Below are positions 11,499 to 23,813 of a DNA stretch of 64,000 bases, one piece after another. Each line of letters begins with the position of its first letter. Within the stretch, counting starts at the first letter, position 1. The position numbers and the translations under genes were made by a program. Origin of the DNA: Papio anubis (lineage: Eukaryota > Chordata > Mammalia > Primates > Cercopithecidae); NCBI RefSeq assembly GCF_008728515.1, contig NC_044977.1:192623987-192687986 (forward strand), written 5' to 3'. A model generated the notes under the pieces. That model was not told the origin of the DNA. It ran no database searches and saw only the letters and a list, made by a program, of their open reading frames with translations.

Positions 11499-11625
11499 TG
11501 GGCACTGTGACTCACACCTATAATTCCTGCACTTTGGGAGGCTGAGGTGGGAGGATCCCTTAAGGCCAGGAACTTGAGATCAGCCTGGGCAGCATAGTGA
11601 GACCCCATCTCTACAAAATATATTA
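11499..11625 (+). mobile_element. Alu left monomer
   Basis: Single arm ending CATCTCTACAAAATATATTA. Confidence 0.8.
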
Positions 11626-11665
11626 AAAGTGTATTTATTATAAAGGAATTACATCTGATTTGGCC

Positions 11666-11955
11666 TTTTTTTTTTTTTTTTTTTGAGACGGAGTCTCGCT
11701 CTGTTGCCCAGGCTGGAGTGCAGTGGCGCAATCTCGGCTCACTGCAAGCTCCGCTTCTCGGGTTCACGCCATTCTCCTGCCTCAGCCTCCTGAGTAGCTG
11801 GGACTACAGGCGCCCGCCACCGCGCCCGGCTAATTTTTTTGTATTTTTAGTAGCGACGGGGTTTCACCGTGGTCTCGATCTCCTGACCTTGTGATCCGCC
11901 CGCCTCAGCCTCCCAAAGTGCTGGGATTACAGGCGTGAGCCACCGCGCCCGGCCT
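11666..11955 (-). mobile_element. AluY
   Basis: Low divergence; lacks ~12 bp around TTTCACCGTG|GTCTCG (the 'TTAGCCAGGATG' is deleted). Confidence 0.93.
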
Positions 11956-12374
11956 TTTTTTTTTTTAAGAAAGAGTTACTTGGCTGTAGTGGAGAAGAGA
12001 TAGGTTCAGAGATCAGTATTGTATAATCAGTATAATACTGTTGTATTAACCCAGGAAAGATAGATAGTGGTGTCCTGAAAAAAAGTTAGTGGCAGAGAAG
12101 TGGACTCCAAAAGATAAGGGAAGAAATCAGAGTTAAAATGAAGTTTAGGATTCTGTTTTAGACACCTAGGTATGTAACAGTGCTATTTATGAAGGTATGG
12201 AATAGCAAGGTGTGGGGAAAGGTGTGGGGAGAAGGTGGTTAGCTCAGTTTTGGATAAGTTAAGGTGCTGCTGATAAGACTTCCAAATGGAGCTGTTCAAG
12301 CAGGTGAATATTTGGATCTAGAAAGAAGTGTGAGAAATCTGTCATATTGATGGCAGTTAAAGTTATAAAAATGG

Positions 12375-12673
12375 GGCTGGGCGCGGTGGCTCACACCTGT
12401 AATCCCAGCACTTTGGGAGGCCAAGGTGGGTGGATCACCTGAGGTCAGGAGTTTGAGACTAGCCTGACCAACATGGTGAAACCCCATCTCTACTAAAAAT
12501 ACAAAATTAGCCGGACATGGTGGTGTGTGCCTGTAATCCCAGCCAATCAGGAGATTGAGGCAGGAGAATTGCTTGAACCTGGGAGGCGGAGGTTGTAGTG
12601 AGCCAAGATCGCTCCATTGCTCTCCAACCTGGGCGACAGAGCGAGACTCTGTCTTAAAAAAAAAAAAAAAAAA
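12375..12673 (+). mobile_element. Alu, full length
   Basis: Direct repeat AGTTATAAAAATGG (12361-12374) and AGTTGTAAAAATGG (12674-12687). Confidence 0.95.
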
Positions 12674-12690
12674 AGTTGTAAAAATGGATG

Positions 12691-12983
12691 AGGCAAGGCC
12701 TAGTGGCTCACACCTGTAATCCTAGCACTTTGGGATGCCAAGGTGGAAGGATTACTTGAGGTCAGAAATTCAAGAGCAGCTTGGACAACATAGCAAAGAG
12801 CCTGTCTCTACAAAAAGTAAAAAAAAAATTAACTGGGCCTGGTGGTGCGTGCCTGTAATCCTGGTTGACTTGGGAAGATTGCTTGAGCCCAGAACTTTGA
12901 GGGTACAGTGAGCTATGCTCCTGCTGCTACCCTCCAGCCTGGGTGACAGAGAGAGACCTTGTCTCTAAAAAAAAAAAAAAATT
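12691..12983 (+). mobile_element. AluJ-like
   Basis: Diverged, directly after the previous copy's target repeat. Confidence 0.88.
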
Positions 12984-13172
12984 AGGAAAAGAGAAAGGAT
13001 GGCATCTTGCAGGAGAGAGTGTAGTGTGGGAAATAGTAGACTCCAGGACACAATGCTGAAGGGACACCAACATCTGGGGGACTGCAAAGAGGAAAGTGCA
13101 GAGAAGACTCAGGAAAAACCAAAGATGTAGGAGGAAAACCAGGAGAATATCATGGCACTTAAAACATCAGGA

Positions 13173-13485
13173 GTGGCCACGCATGGTGGCTCACACCTGT
13201 AATCCCAGCACTTTGGGAGGCTGAGGCGGGTGGATCACACGAGGTTAGGAGTTTGAGACCAGCCTGGCCAATATGGTGAAACCCTGTCTCCACTAAATAT
13301 ACAAAAAATGAGCTGGGCATGGTGGTGAGCTCCTGTAATCCCAGCTACTTGGGAGGCTGAGGCAGGAGAATCGCTGGAACCTGAGAGGCGGAGCTTGCAG
13401 TGAGCCGAGATCGTGCCACTGCATTCCAGCCTGGGCAAGATGAGAGTGTGACTCTGTCTCAAAAGAAAAAGAAAAGAAAAGTGAA
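13173..13485 (+). mobile_element. Alu, full length
   Basis: Starts GGCCACGCATGGTGG, mixed AAAAG tail. Confidence 0.93.
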
Positions 13486-13639
13486 AAATTATTTTATAAA
13501 TGGAATAATGATTACTCTCTAATTTGTCCTTTGTTTAGCTAACACAATTAGCTTCAAGATGGCTCTCTTCTGTCCCTGTGGTACTTCAGAATCTTAGTGT
13601 TGATAAAATTCACGTAAGTGCTCCAAGGTACTTTGGGTT

Positions 13640-14335
13640 TATCCACTCACCCTGTCAGGTGGATAAGTCAGATGGGGGTTGAAGGCCAGGCAGGTAAGCA
13701 ACTGGTCTCCAAGACTGGGATTGTCCTGCTATGCCCCACCTTATGCTCCCTGAGGCTCTGAGCCGAGTTTCAGGCCTCTGCCATGTCCCTACTCTTCCAT
13801 GCCCCAGCTCCATAGTTTCCCAAGGATACAGTGAAGCCACCTGGCACCTGATGGTCAGGCAGGAGGGGAACAAGTACCCCAGTGCCCATCACAGCCAAGA
13901 AAAGAGGCACAGTGGCCAGGCCACAATCTGGAGCGGGTGAGGGGGCCAGCTCCACCCATCCCAGTGGGATACCTGGCCCTGCAGCTCCAGAGAGGGTCCG
14001 CTGGCCCACACAGGCACTATCCACACGCTCCTCTCAGGGACCGGCTTGTTGGAGGGCTTGTTGCCAATGTTCTTATACATGATAGATGCTCAGTAAATGT
14101 TTGCTGGTGTGGAAACATTTACGCGTTGCGGCGGCCTGCCAGTTTAGCCCACATGCCTGGCCTTCTGCCCTCCCTCCCCAGGGCAGCTGTACCTCAGCCC
14201 CTTGTGGTAGAGATGATCCCCAGACCAGGTGGTGACGGGCCCCGCTAGGTTGGGCTGTTGTGTCCTCTGGCTGTGGCTTGGTCAGGCTGGCGTGCAGCCA
14301 GGCGAGGACTTGGCGGGCTGGGCTGCCTATAGCCT
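13640..14335. other. GC-rich single-copy-like block in intron 1
   Basis: About 700 bp with much higher GC than its surroundings and no Alu. Short overlapping frames occur on both strands, none with a recognisable domain. A MIR-like 'AGATGCTCAGTAAATGTTTG' sits near 14085. It could be a decayed retrocopy or unique conserved DNA; I do not recognise it. Confidence 0.4.
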
Positions 14336-14739
14336 AATCTGTTTTTAGTCTCCTGTTTTCCAGAATGTCATGTAAGTGGAATCACAATATGTAGCCTTTT
14401 GAGTCTGCCTTCTTGCTCTTAAGCTTTTGCATTTGAGATTCATTCATGTTGTCGTGGTTCGTAGTTCCTTCCTATTTATTGGGGAATAGTATACCATTGT
14501 ATAGTTATACTGTGGTTTGTGTATGCATTTATCAAATGAAGGATACTTTCCAGTTTGGGGATATTATAAATAAAGCCAGAAACAGTAGTGTACAAGTGTG
14601 TGAATATCTTTTGAAAAATACCTAGGAGTGTGTTTATTGGATCGTATAATAATAGTTATATTAACTTTCTAAGAAGCTGACAAAGAATTTGTGGCTTTCT
14701 GGTATAGTGACTTTCTAAAGTCACTTTGGAAAGTATAGT

Positions 14740-14845
14740 GGCTTTGAGAGGCTGTGGGAGGATTGCTGGAGGCCAGGAGTTTGACGCCAACCTGGACAAC
14801 AAAGGAGACCCCCCCCCCCATCTCTATTAAAAAAATAAGAATAGT
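14740..14845 (+). mobile_element. Alu fragment
   Basis: Partial arm with a C-run at 14809-14819, abutting the next Alu. Confidence 0.75.
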
Positions 14846-15160
14846 CCGGGCGCGATGGCTCACGCCTGTAATCCCAGCACTTTGGGAGGCCTAGGCGGGC
14901 GGATCACGAGGTAAGGAGATCAAGACCATCCTGGCTAACACGGTGGAACCCCCGTCTCTACTGAAAAATAGAAAAAATTAGCTGGGCGTAGCGTCAGGCG
15001 CCTGTAGTCCCAGCTACTCGGGAGGCTGAGGCAGGAGAATGGCGTGAACCTGGGAGGCGGAGCTTCCAGTGAGCCAAGATGGCGCCACCGCACTCCAGCC
15101 TGGGCGACAGCGAGACTATGTCTCAAAAAAAAATTAAAAAATAAAAATAATAGTAATAAT
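14846..15160 (+). mobile_element. AluY
   Basis: CCGGGCGCGATGGCTCACGC start, low divergence, AT-rich tail. Confidence 0.93.
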
Positions 15161-15213
15161 AAAAGAGAGTTCCAGTTGTTCTGCATTCTTGCCATCATTT
15201 GGTATTTTTAGTT

Positions 15214-15494
15214 GTCTTTTTTTTTTTCTTTTGGTACAAGATCTCACTCTCTTGCCCAGGGTGGAGTGCAGCCGTGTTGTCGTAGCTTACTGCAGCCTCA
15301 AGCTCGTGGGGTCAAGTGATCCTCCTGCCTCAGCCTCCTATGTAGTTGGGACTACAGGCACACACCACCATGCCCAGCTAATGTTTTATTTTCTGTATAG
15401 ATGAGGTCTTCCTGTGTTGCCCAGGCTGGTCTCAAACTCCTGCCTTGGTCTCCCACAGTGCTGGGGTTACCGGTGTGAGCCTCCACGCCTGGGG
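15214..15494 (-). mobile_element. AluJ-like
   Basis: Diverged; AAGATCTCACTCTCTTGCCC. Confidence 0.88.
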
Positions 15495-15496
15495 TT

Positions 15497-15801
15497 GTTT
15501 TGTTTGTTTGTTTTTTGTTTTTGAGATGGAGTCTCACCCTGTCACCCAGGCTGGAGTGCAGTGGCGTGATCTCGGTTTATTGCAACCTCTGCCTCCTGGG
15601 TTCAAGCGATTCTCCTGCCTCACCCTCCCAAGTAACTGGGACTACAGGCGCACACCACCATGCCTGGATAATTTTTGTATTTTTATTAGAGACAGGGTTT
15701 CACCATGTTGGGCAATCTGGTCTTGAACTCCTGGCCTCAAGTGATCTGCCCGCCTCAACCTCTCAAAGTGTTGGGATTACTATGAGCTACGATGCCTGGC
15801 C
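15497..15801 (-). mobile_element. Alu, full length
   Basis: (GTTT)n reversed tail; ends GATGCCTGGCC. Confidence 0.93.
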
Positions 15802-15923
15802 ATTTTTTTAAAGCTATTTCAATAAGTGTGTAATGGTATGTCATTGTGGTCGTAATTTGCGTTTCTCAGATGACTAATGATATGGGGCATTTTTCATGTA
15901 ATAACGTACCATCTATAAATCTT

Positions 15924-16209
15924 TTTTTTGAGATGGAGTCTTGCTCTGTTGCCAGGCTGGAGTGCAGTGGTGTGATCTCGGCTCACTGCAGCTTCCACCT
16001 CCCAAGTTCAAGCTGTTCTCCTGCCTCAGCCTCCCAAGTAGCTGGGATACAGGCGCCCGCCACCACACCCAGCTAATTTTTTGTATTTTTAGTAGAGACA
16101 GGGGTTTCATCATGTTGGCCAGGATGGTCTTGATCTCCTGACCTTGTGATCCTCCTGCCTTGGCCTCCCAAAGTGCTGGGATTACGGGTGTGAGCCAGCG
16201 TGCCTGGCC
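15924..16209 (-). mobile_element. Alu, full length
   Basis: Direct repeat ACCATCTATAAATCTT (15908) and ACCATCCATAAATCTT (16210). Confidence 0.95.
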
Positions 16210-17149
16210 ACCATCCATAAATCTTTCACGCCCCAACTTTTAATTATTAGATTCAACAGACATAAAATTACTCTATCAAATTGCTGTAAATGTTTCTGAA
16301 TGCTTCCACTGGAATTTATATTTTTATCTTGTCACAGACTAGTAAGAGATAGCTGGTCTAAGGACTACCGTTTGGGTAGCACTGGCCTAGGTGATGGCAG
16401 AACAGGAACTGGAACTCGGGCATCTTGGCTTCTAGGCTCATGCATTTCCCACCATTAGCACTAGTTCCCGCACCACTGGTTCCTTTTGTGAACTGATGAA
16501 TGTTTGCCTTATCTATCCCCTAACTTAATAATTCGATTTCTCTGTACTCACTTAGTTTTTTTTGGTATGCATTTAAAAATGTTTTCAATATTTGAAAACT
16601 TAAAAACTCCAGGATTAGAGGCTGAGGTTAAAATTTCAGCTTATTTCTCACAACTATCATCCACTCCCATATCCTTGGCAAGTAGTTTAGCTTACTTTGG
16701 TATCATTGCTGGGGAAAATGTGGAATGGAAAAGTAACCTCTTGTCTCTGTCATTTCTGTACAGGGGTGAGGATGATTGTTTTCAAAGTCTCTGTGACTGC
16801 TGTACTTTGGTTTCTGGATGGTAGTGAAGAGATGATCACTGTCCTTCTTTTGGCACTGAGAGTAGTGTAGACAGTGTGCGTAAGAATATATATAAACTAG
16901 AAGATAGCAGCATGAAAATGGCCATCATAAATTGTGTGCCACGGCTGGGCTAAGTAATGCCCTTTGGTGCCATTCATTAGCAAGTGTAAGACAGATGCAG
17001 AAAAGGACAGATAAAGGAAGTTTCAGAAGGGGGTTCATGTGGTGAGAAACAAAGTAGGACTCCTGTCATGGGGTGTAGATGACTGGATTAGATTAAGCTA
17101 CCCTGCCGCTGCCTACAATATTGGAGCCTCAAAATAAGCCCGTTTTTAA

Positions 17150-17452
17150 TTTTTTTTTTCTTTTTTTGTTTTTGAGACGGAGTCTTGCTCTGTCACTAAG
17201 GCTGGAGTCAATGGCGCAGTCTTGGCTCACTGCAACCTCCACCTCCCAGGGTCAAACGATTCTCCTGCCTCAGACTCCTGAGTAGCTGGGATTACAGGCG
17301 CGCATTACCACGACTGGCTAATTTTTTTGGTACTTACAGTAGAGATGGGGTATCACCATGTTGGCTGGTTTCTCCTGACTTCAGGTGATCCGTCCACCTT
17401 GGCCTCCCAAAGTGCTGGGATTACAGACGTGAGACACCGTGCCCAGTCCCAG
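17150..17452 (-). mobile_element. Alu
   Basis: Direct repeat TAAGCCCGTTTTTAA (17135) and TAAGCCCATTTTTAA (17453). Confidence 0.94.
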
Positions 17453-18368
17453 TAAGCCCATTTTTAACAAGTTTGCAAATAGTTTAAATCTGTAAACTTG
17501 TCAAACTTGTTTTATTAGCCCCCGCTTAAAAAAAAAAAAAAAAGTTATGTTCTTCTAACTGCAGTAAGATAGAAGTCCAAATTCTTTACAGCTGATCCAT
17601 CAGTAATTGTTAAGTACCTCTCGGGTGTATAGGTAAAATGTGTAACTTCACTAAACTTGTTTATCACTGTTCCTTGCCTTACATCATTTAGCCCTCCTTA
17701 CTTTTCAACCTCTTCCCTTTCAGTTAACCTTCACTTCTTCATATTCCTCTGTGTAGCTCAGTGATAGTGTTATTGGCAATTGCAGTAGGACAGTTCTATC
17801 CATTCCAGAAGTTTAACACTTTTAGTTGCCTTGCTGACAAATTACAGCAAATTGAGTGGTTTAACACACATTTATTCTGTCATGGTTCTGGAGGCTGGAA
17901 GTCTGAAATAAAGGTTCGAGTAGTCTTTTGGGGGACATTTTTCAGTCCACCACATCACCCCTGGCTTCTCTCCACGAAATTCCAGTAGTGTCCCCAACTC
18001 CCCAGGCATGAAACACCAAAAATGGTCTCTCATGTTACTGAATGCCTCCAGGGCTTCGACACTGAGAACCACCGGAACCTTTAATTCTCTTTCAGTTAGC
18101 TCCTGTTTCTAAAATGATTCACTAAGTGTTACGCTAAGAACAACTGATGATACAGGAACAGATGGCTTAGTTTGGCTTTATTTAAGAAAGTGAATGGTAT
18201 ACTTTGCTTCATGGACTTCTTTCTAGCACTACCTTTGTTCAGACTTACCAAGATTTAGCATGTGCTTCCTTTTTAAAAAATCTGCGTATGTAGTGGCACT
18301 TTTTTTGGAAAGCTCTTGCAGGTCACTGTCCTGACAGAATCCAAAGATGGAAGTCATCCTGTCACATT

Positions 18369-18668
18369 ATTTATTTATTTATTTAGAGATAGGGTCTTGC
18401 TCTGTTGCCCAGGCTGGAGTGCAGTGGCGTGATCTTGGCTCACTGCAACCTACGCCTTCTGGGTTCAAGTCATTCTCCCACCTTGGCCTCCCCAGTAGCT
18501 GGGACTACCGACGCCCACCACCAGGCCCGGCTAATTTTGGTTATTTTTAGTAGAGATGGGGTTTCGCCATGTGGGCCAGGCTGGTCTCCAACTCCTGGCC
18601 TCAAGTGATCCGCCCACCTCGGCCTCCCAAAGTGCTGGGATTACAGGCATGAGCCACCATGCCTGACC
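18369..18668 (-). mobile_element. Alu, full length
   Basis: (TTTA)n reversed tail. Confidence 0.93.
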
Positions 18669-19371
18669 TTGGATTGTTACCAGTGGTATGGTAGCACCAT
18701 CTCGGGAATATGCTCCCTAAAGGTTAGGTTCTCACGTTAAATGGTTGTGTGAAGACTGTAGAAAGGATGGCAAAATAGTCTTTCCCCATCCTCTAACTCT
18801 GGACCCTGAGTGTTGACATCATCTGCCCCAAAATATTACAGTTGTTATTTCCTTTACTATAGTTTTATTTGTTGTGCGTTGTAATGCCATTCGCTGTAGA
18901 ATCCTTTTAATAAATTCTCTTGTAATGTTTAACTCTATAGACCTATGAATCTTAGAAATTTTAGAATACATACTGTACTTCTCTTTATATCAGCATTTAT
19001 ATCAGCTCTCAATGCTTCTCAGTCACACTGGAGTGCTGTTACAGATTTCTTTGAAGCAGATCCCTTGCATGTATCATTTTCTCTATGCATACCATTCACT
19101 TTCTAGTGTAACAGTTTTTTGCTGTCTTCATTGTACTGCTCTTAAAAAAAATGAGTGTTTAACTTGAATGAGACACATATTCACAGCATCAGATGAGTGA
19201 GAAAAAGAAAAATGAGATGTCTTTCTCTGCCTGTTTACTGTCAAAAATGTATTTCTCCATAAGCTATATATATTCACACTTTATACGTCCATGTCATTTA
19301 CATATAGAGTACTGTAAACTTGGGACTGTCTGTCCATCTCCCTCCCTCCCTTCCTTCTTTGTCTTGTCTTC

Positions 19372-19619
19372 TTTTCTTTCTTGAGACGGAGTCTTGCTCT
19401 GTCACCCAGGCTGGAGTGCAGTTGCATGATCTTGGCTCACAGCAACCTCTGCCTCCTGGGTTCCAGCGATTCTCCCACCCCAGCCTCCCGAGTAGCTGGG
19501 ATTACAGACTCCTACCATCATGCCCAGCTAATTTTGTGTTTTTAGTAGAGACAGGGTTTCACATGTTGGTCAGGCTGGTCTTGAACTCCTGACTTCAAGT
19601 GAGCCACCGTGCCTGGCCA
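19372..19619 (-). mobile_element. Alu with an internal deletion
   Basis: Jumps from TGACTTCAAGTG to AGCCACCGTG, losing ~45 bp. Confidence 0.92.
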
Positions 19620-19675
19620 GTCTATTAATAGCTAACTGCTAATTGAGAGGTATCCCAAGTTCTTTAATGTGAATT

Positions 19676-19969
19676 TTTTTTTTTCTTTAAGAGACAGGAT
19701 TTTACTCTGTCACCCAGGTTGGAGTGGTATGATCATAGCTCACAGCAGCCTCAAAACTCCTGGACTTAAGCAATCCTTCCACCTCAGCCTCCCGAGTAGC
19801 TGGGACTATAGGCACTTGCCACCACGCCTGGCTAATCTTTTTATTTTTTGTAGAGATGGGAGTTTTTTACCATGTTGCCCAGACTGGTCTCAAACTTGTG
19901 AGCTCAAGCAATCTGTCTGCCTCCGCCTTCCAAAGTGTTGGGATTACAGCATGAGCCACCACGCCCAGC
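19676..19969 (-). mobile_element. AluJ-like
   Basis: Diverged; GGTATGATCATAGCTCACAG. Confidence 0.9.
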
Positions 19970-19980
19970 TGAATTCTCTT

Positions 19981-20274
19981 TTTTTTTTTTTTGAGACGGA
20001 GTCTCGCTCTGTTGACCAGGCTGGAGTGCAGTGGCCGGATCTCAGCTCACTGCAAGCTCGGCCTCCCGGGTTTACGCCATTCTCCTGCCTCAGCTTCCCG
20101 AGTAGCTGGGATTACAGGCGCCCGCCACCTCACCCAGCTAATTTTTTGTATTTTTTTGGTAGAGACAGGGTTTCACCGTGTTAGCCAGGATGGTCTCGAT
20201 CTCCTGCCTCGTGATCCACCCGTCTCGGCCTCCCAAAGTGCTGGGATTACAGGCTTGAGCCACCGCGCCCGGCC
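19981..20274 (-). mobile_element. AluY of Old World monkey type
   Basis: GTGGCCGGATCTCAGCTCAC; direct repeat TGAATTCTCTT at 19970 and 20275. Confidence 0.94.
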
Positions 20275-20289
20275 TGAATTCTCTTAATT

Positions 20290-20480
20290 CACAGTAGCAC
20301 TTCATGAAGTTGATAAATCCTCATTTTATAACTGAGGAAACTGATGCCTAGAGAAATTAGTAACTTACTCAGAGTCACACTAGTGAATGACAGAAGTAGG
20401 AGTCAAACCCAGGTTTATCTGAGTAGTTTCCAGGCTCTTACTAAATCATGTCTATTCTGTACTCCTTAGCATGAGTACAG
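20290..20480 (+). repeat. MIR SINE
   Basis: Contains the MIR core: 'CATTTTATAACTGAGGAAAC', 'CAGAGTCACACTAGTGAATG', 'GAGTCAAACCCAGGTTTATC'. Confidence 0.8.
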
Positions 20481-20537
20481 AAAGGAATTTGAAGAATATT
20501 TTCTCTTTGTTACTGGGCATAAGACAGGGCAGAGGCA

Positions 20538-20842
20538 GGCCGGGCGCGGTGGGCTCACGCCTGTAATCCCAGTACTTTGGGAGGCCAAGGTGGGTGGATC
20601 ATGAGGTCAGGAGATCGAGACCATGCTGGCTAACACAGTGAAACCCCATCTCTACTAAAAATATGAAAAAATTAGCCAGGCGTGGTGGCGGGCGCCTATA
20701 GTCCCAGCTACTCCGGAGGCTGAGGCAGGAGAATGGCGCAAACCCGGGAGGTGGAGCTGGCAGTGAGCCGAGATCGCGCCACTGCACTCCGGTCTGGGGG
20801 ACAGAGCGAGACTCCGTCTCAAAAAAAAAAAAAAAAAAAAGG
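20538..20842 (+). mobile_element. AluY
   Basis: Direct repeat CAGGGCAGAGGCA at 20525 and 20843; 20-A tail. Confidence 0.95.
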
Positions 20843-21440
20843 CAGGGCAGAGGCAAAGGTTTTTATACATTAATTTTAACTTCTTGCTGTGTCTGTGGCT
20901 CCAGGTGCTTAATGTCTTTTCATGCCCTAAGTTGCCCTCACGTGGTACTGCAGGCCTTTCTGACCTCGTCCCTGAAAGGCGCTTGTGACACTAAAGCTAC
21001 TTACATCCCTCTTCTTCTAAATCAACACCCTTTTCCTCTATGTATCAACTCTAAATTCATTGTTACTAGCTTCTAAGAGAAGGCAATATGATTGAATTAA
21101 TTTAGATTATGAAATGATTGATACATCCTTAACCCTAGTAAGTCTTCATATTTTTAAAGAGGATGTTTGTTTACCCAAATTAATCTCTGAATTGGAAGTA
21201 TTTTAGGCAGCATAATAACATGAAAAAAAAGTAGGCACTTAGGAAAAGACTTTTGGGCTAGGCAGACTAAAATGTTGACAGGTCTGCTGCTTGAGGATTG
21301 ACTTCACAAGTTCTGATTCTCATCAGAACCCACAAATTCTCTAAATGGTTCCCCTGGCAGTGGCATTGGAGTTCTGGTAGGTGAAGGGTGGTGGAAAGGG
21401 TGGCAACAATATGCAGTGGCATTTTTAAGTTGAATTTCCT

Positions 21441-21716
21441 TTTTTTTTTTTTTTTTTTTGAGACAGTCTTGCTCAGTCGCCCAGGCTGGAGTGCAGTGGT
21501 GTGATCTCAGCTCACTGCAACCTCCGCCTCCTGGGTTCAAGTGATTCTCCCGTAGCTGGCATTATACGCTCCTACCATCGTGCCTGGCCAATTTTTGCAG
21601 AGATGGAGTTTCACCATGTTGGCCAGGCTAGTCTCAAACTCCTGACCTCAGGTGATCTGCCCCTCTCAGCCTCCCGAAGTGCTGGGATTACAGGCGTGAG
21701 CCACCATGCCTGGTAT
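21441..21716 (-). mobile_element. Alu with small deletions
   Basis: Direct repeat AAGTTGAATTTCCT at 21427 and 21717, perfect. Confidence 0.95.
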
Positions 21717-22078
21717 AAGTTGAATTTCCTATGACCAGATAAGTTTGTGAGTGAAAGTAGCCAGCATTGGTTGCTGTTACGGCAGAAGTGAGTTTAACTT
21801 CACCATCAACATGTTCTTTCTGCTTTTTTATGGTGCTGTAGTGCAGTATGAGCACTTAGACAAGAGCCACAATAGTGTAAACTTGGCCACTGAGTTCTCT
21901 GAAAAGAAAGTTTGGTCCATACCTTGAGAAGCTAGTTTTAGGGTTCATTGGGAGGCAGATGTTAACAGATTGTGCATCTCTGCTAGAACAAGCAGCCAAC
22001 AGTAGTCTTCCTGTAAGAAACCTTTAATTTTCAGCTGCTGTCTAAATTAAAATGGTAGAGTACAGTAGTCACTGAACT

Positions 22079-22376
22079 TTTTTTTTTTTTTTTCCGAGAC
22101 AGAATCTCGTACTGTCTCCCAGGCTGGAGTGCAGTGGCACGATATGGGCCCACTGAAAGCTCCGCCTCCTGAGTTCACGCCATTCTCCTGCCCCAGCCTC
22201 CCGAGTAGCTGGGACTGCAGGTGCCCGCCACCATGCCTGGCTAATTTTTTGTATTTTTTTAGTGGAGACGGGGTTTCACTGTTAGCCAGGAGAGTGTCCA
22301 TCTCCTGACCTCGTGATCTGCCCGCCTCAGCCTCCCAAAGTGCTGGGATTACAGACGTGAGCCACCACGCCCAGCC
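22079..22376 (-). mobile_element. AluY-like
   Basis: First of two stacked antisense Alus between CTGAACTTTT at 22071 and 22680. Confidence 0.93.
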
Positions 22377-22677
22377 TTTTTTTTTTTTTTTTGAGATGGG
22401 AGTCTCGTTCTGTTGCCAGGCTGGAGTGCAGTAGCGCAATCTCAGCTCACCGCAACCTCTGACGCCCTGGTTGAAGCGATTTTCCCACTTCAGACTCCCA
22501 AGTAGCCGGGATTACAGGCACACGCCACCACACCCAGCTATTTTTTTTTGTATCTTTTTAGTAGAGATGGGGTTTCACCATGTTGGCCAGGATGGTCTTG
22601 ATCTCCTGACCTCGTGATCCACCCGTCTTGGCCTCCCAAAGTGCTGGGATTACAGGCGTGAGCCACTATGCCCAGCC
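22377..22677 (-). mobile_element. Alu, full length
   Basis: Second of the stacked pair; its T-run meets the GGCC end of the first. Confidence 0.93.
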
Positions 22678-22719
22678 CCCTGAACTTTTATAGACTAGCA
22701 TTTAAGAAGTATGATAATA

Positions 22720-23019
22720 TGGCCGGGCGCGGTGGCTCACGCCTGCAATCCCAGCACTTTGGGAGGCCGAGGTGGGCAGATCACAAGGTCAGGAGATCGA
22801 GACCATCCTGGCCAACACAGTGAAACCCCATCTCTACTAAAAATACAAAAATTAGTTGAGCATGGTGGTGGCGCCTGTAGTCCCAGCTACTCGGGAGGCT
22901 GAGGCAGGAGAACCGGTTGAACCTGGGAGACGGAGGTTGCAGTGAGGCAAGATGGCGCCACTGCACTCCAGCCTGGGCAACAGAGCGAGACTCTGTCTCA
23001 AAAAAAAAAAAAGAAGAAG
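22720..23019 (+). mobile_element. Alu, full length
   Basis: Direct repeat AAGAAGTATGATAATA at 22704 and 23020; inverted relative to the preceding pair. Confidence 0.95.
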
Positions 23020-23813
23020 AAGAAGTATGATAATACAACACAATGTAACTGGAGACAGTGTACAAATATTAGGGAAACACTGAAAGCCTCAGGTTTTATG
23101 AATAAGAATATGGTAGCATATGTGTCTTGAAATTGTTTATCAAATTTGTGCTGTTTTTGCCCGAAGAATTTTTATTTAGTTGCATAACATAAGGTTGGCT
23201 GTGGGGATATTAGAACTTTTCCTTTCCTTCAAAAAGTTGCATTTGTGTTTTTGTTTTGATATTTCATTTTTTAAAGTGTTTTGTGATATTTAGAATGTTA
23301 AATTTGTATATACTACAATTTAACTTTTGGTTCAGCTCCACTGAGAACTTAGGAAGAAGTAACTGGGATGACAAAAGTGAGATCTGGGCTAGTTGAGTGA
23401 GCTTTTAAAGTTTGAGAGACAGAAGAGCTAGCAGAGACAAGGGTAGAAATTATGACTCACTGGAAAAGTATATATTTGTTCCTGCTTCAGAGTGAGGAGG
23501 GAGGGGAAATGTTCAGAACGTAACAGAAAGGTGGGTGTTTGGTTTGTTGTCCCAACTGCTATCCAAATCATGCAAAGATAGGGCTTTATAAAGTCCTACC
23601 AAGGGAACTGCCTAGATGATGCCGGTAGGTCCATGTGGCTGAGGGGATGGTACAGAGGTGAGATGAGAGTAGAGGGATATAAAATGGGAGGGGTAAGGAA
23701 CAAATTTTGTATGCAGCTTGAGAGGGATTAAAACTTTTCCAATCAGTAAGACAGAACCGTTGAAATAGGAAGATAGACAATTGAACTTACATTATTTTGC
23801 TGTGTTGGAGGTA

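Larger units (their letters stand above)
11020..13160 (+). repeat. Ancient interspersed repeat, split by Alus
   Basis: Pieces at 11020-11480, 12000-12360 and 12990-13160 follow a common ancient consensus: 'CTATGTGCCAGGCGTGG', 'AAGAAAGGCTTCCCAGAAGA', 'CTTCCAAATGGAGCTGTTCA', 'TAGGAGGAAAACCAGGAGAA'. It is LINE-like; I do not assert the family. Confidence 0.5.
14340..15905 (-). mobile_element. L1M 3' fragment, cut up by Alus
   Basis: Antisense old L1 pieces at 14340-14735, about 15165-15212 and 15802-15905, e.g. 'TGTCATGTAAGTGGAATCAC', 'TTCATTCATGTTGTCGTGG', 'GTGTGTAATGGTATGTCATT'. They read as one element once the intervening Alus are removed. Confidence 0.7.

Noticed and set aside
16504..16824. 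106-codon plus-strand frame in a repeat-free part of intron 1
   Set aside because: No domain, no splice or promoter context, normal chance length for AT-rich DNA.
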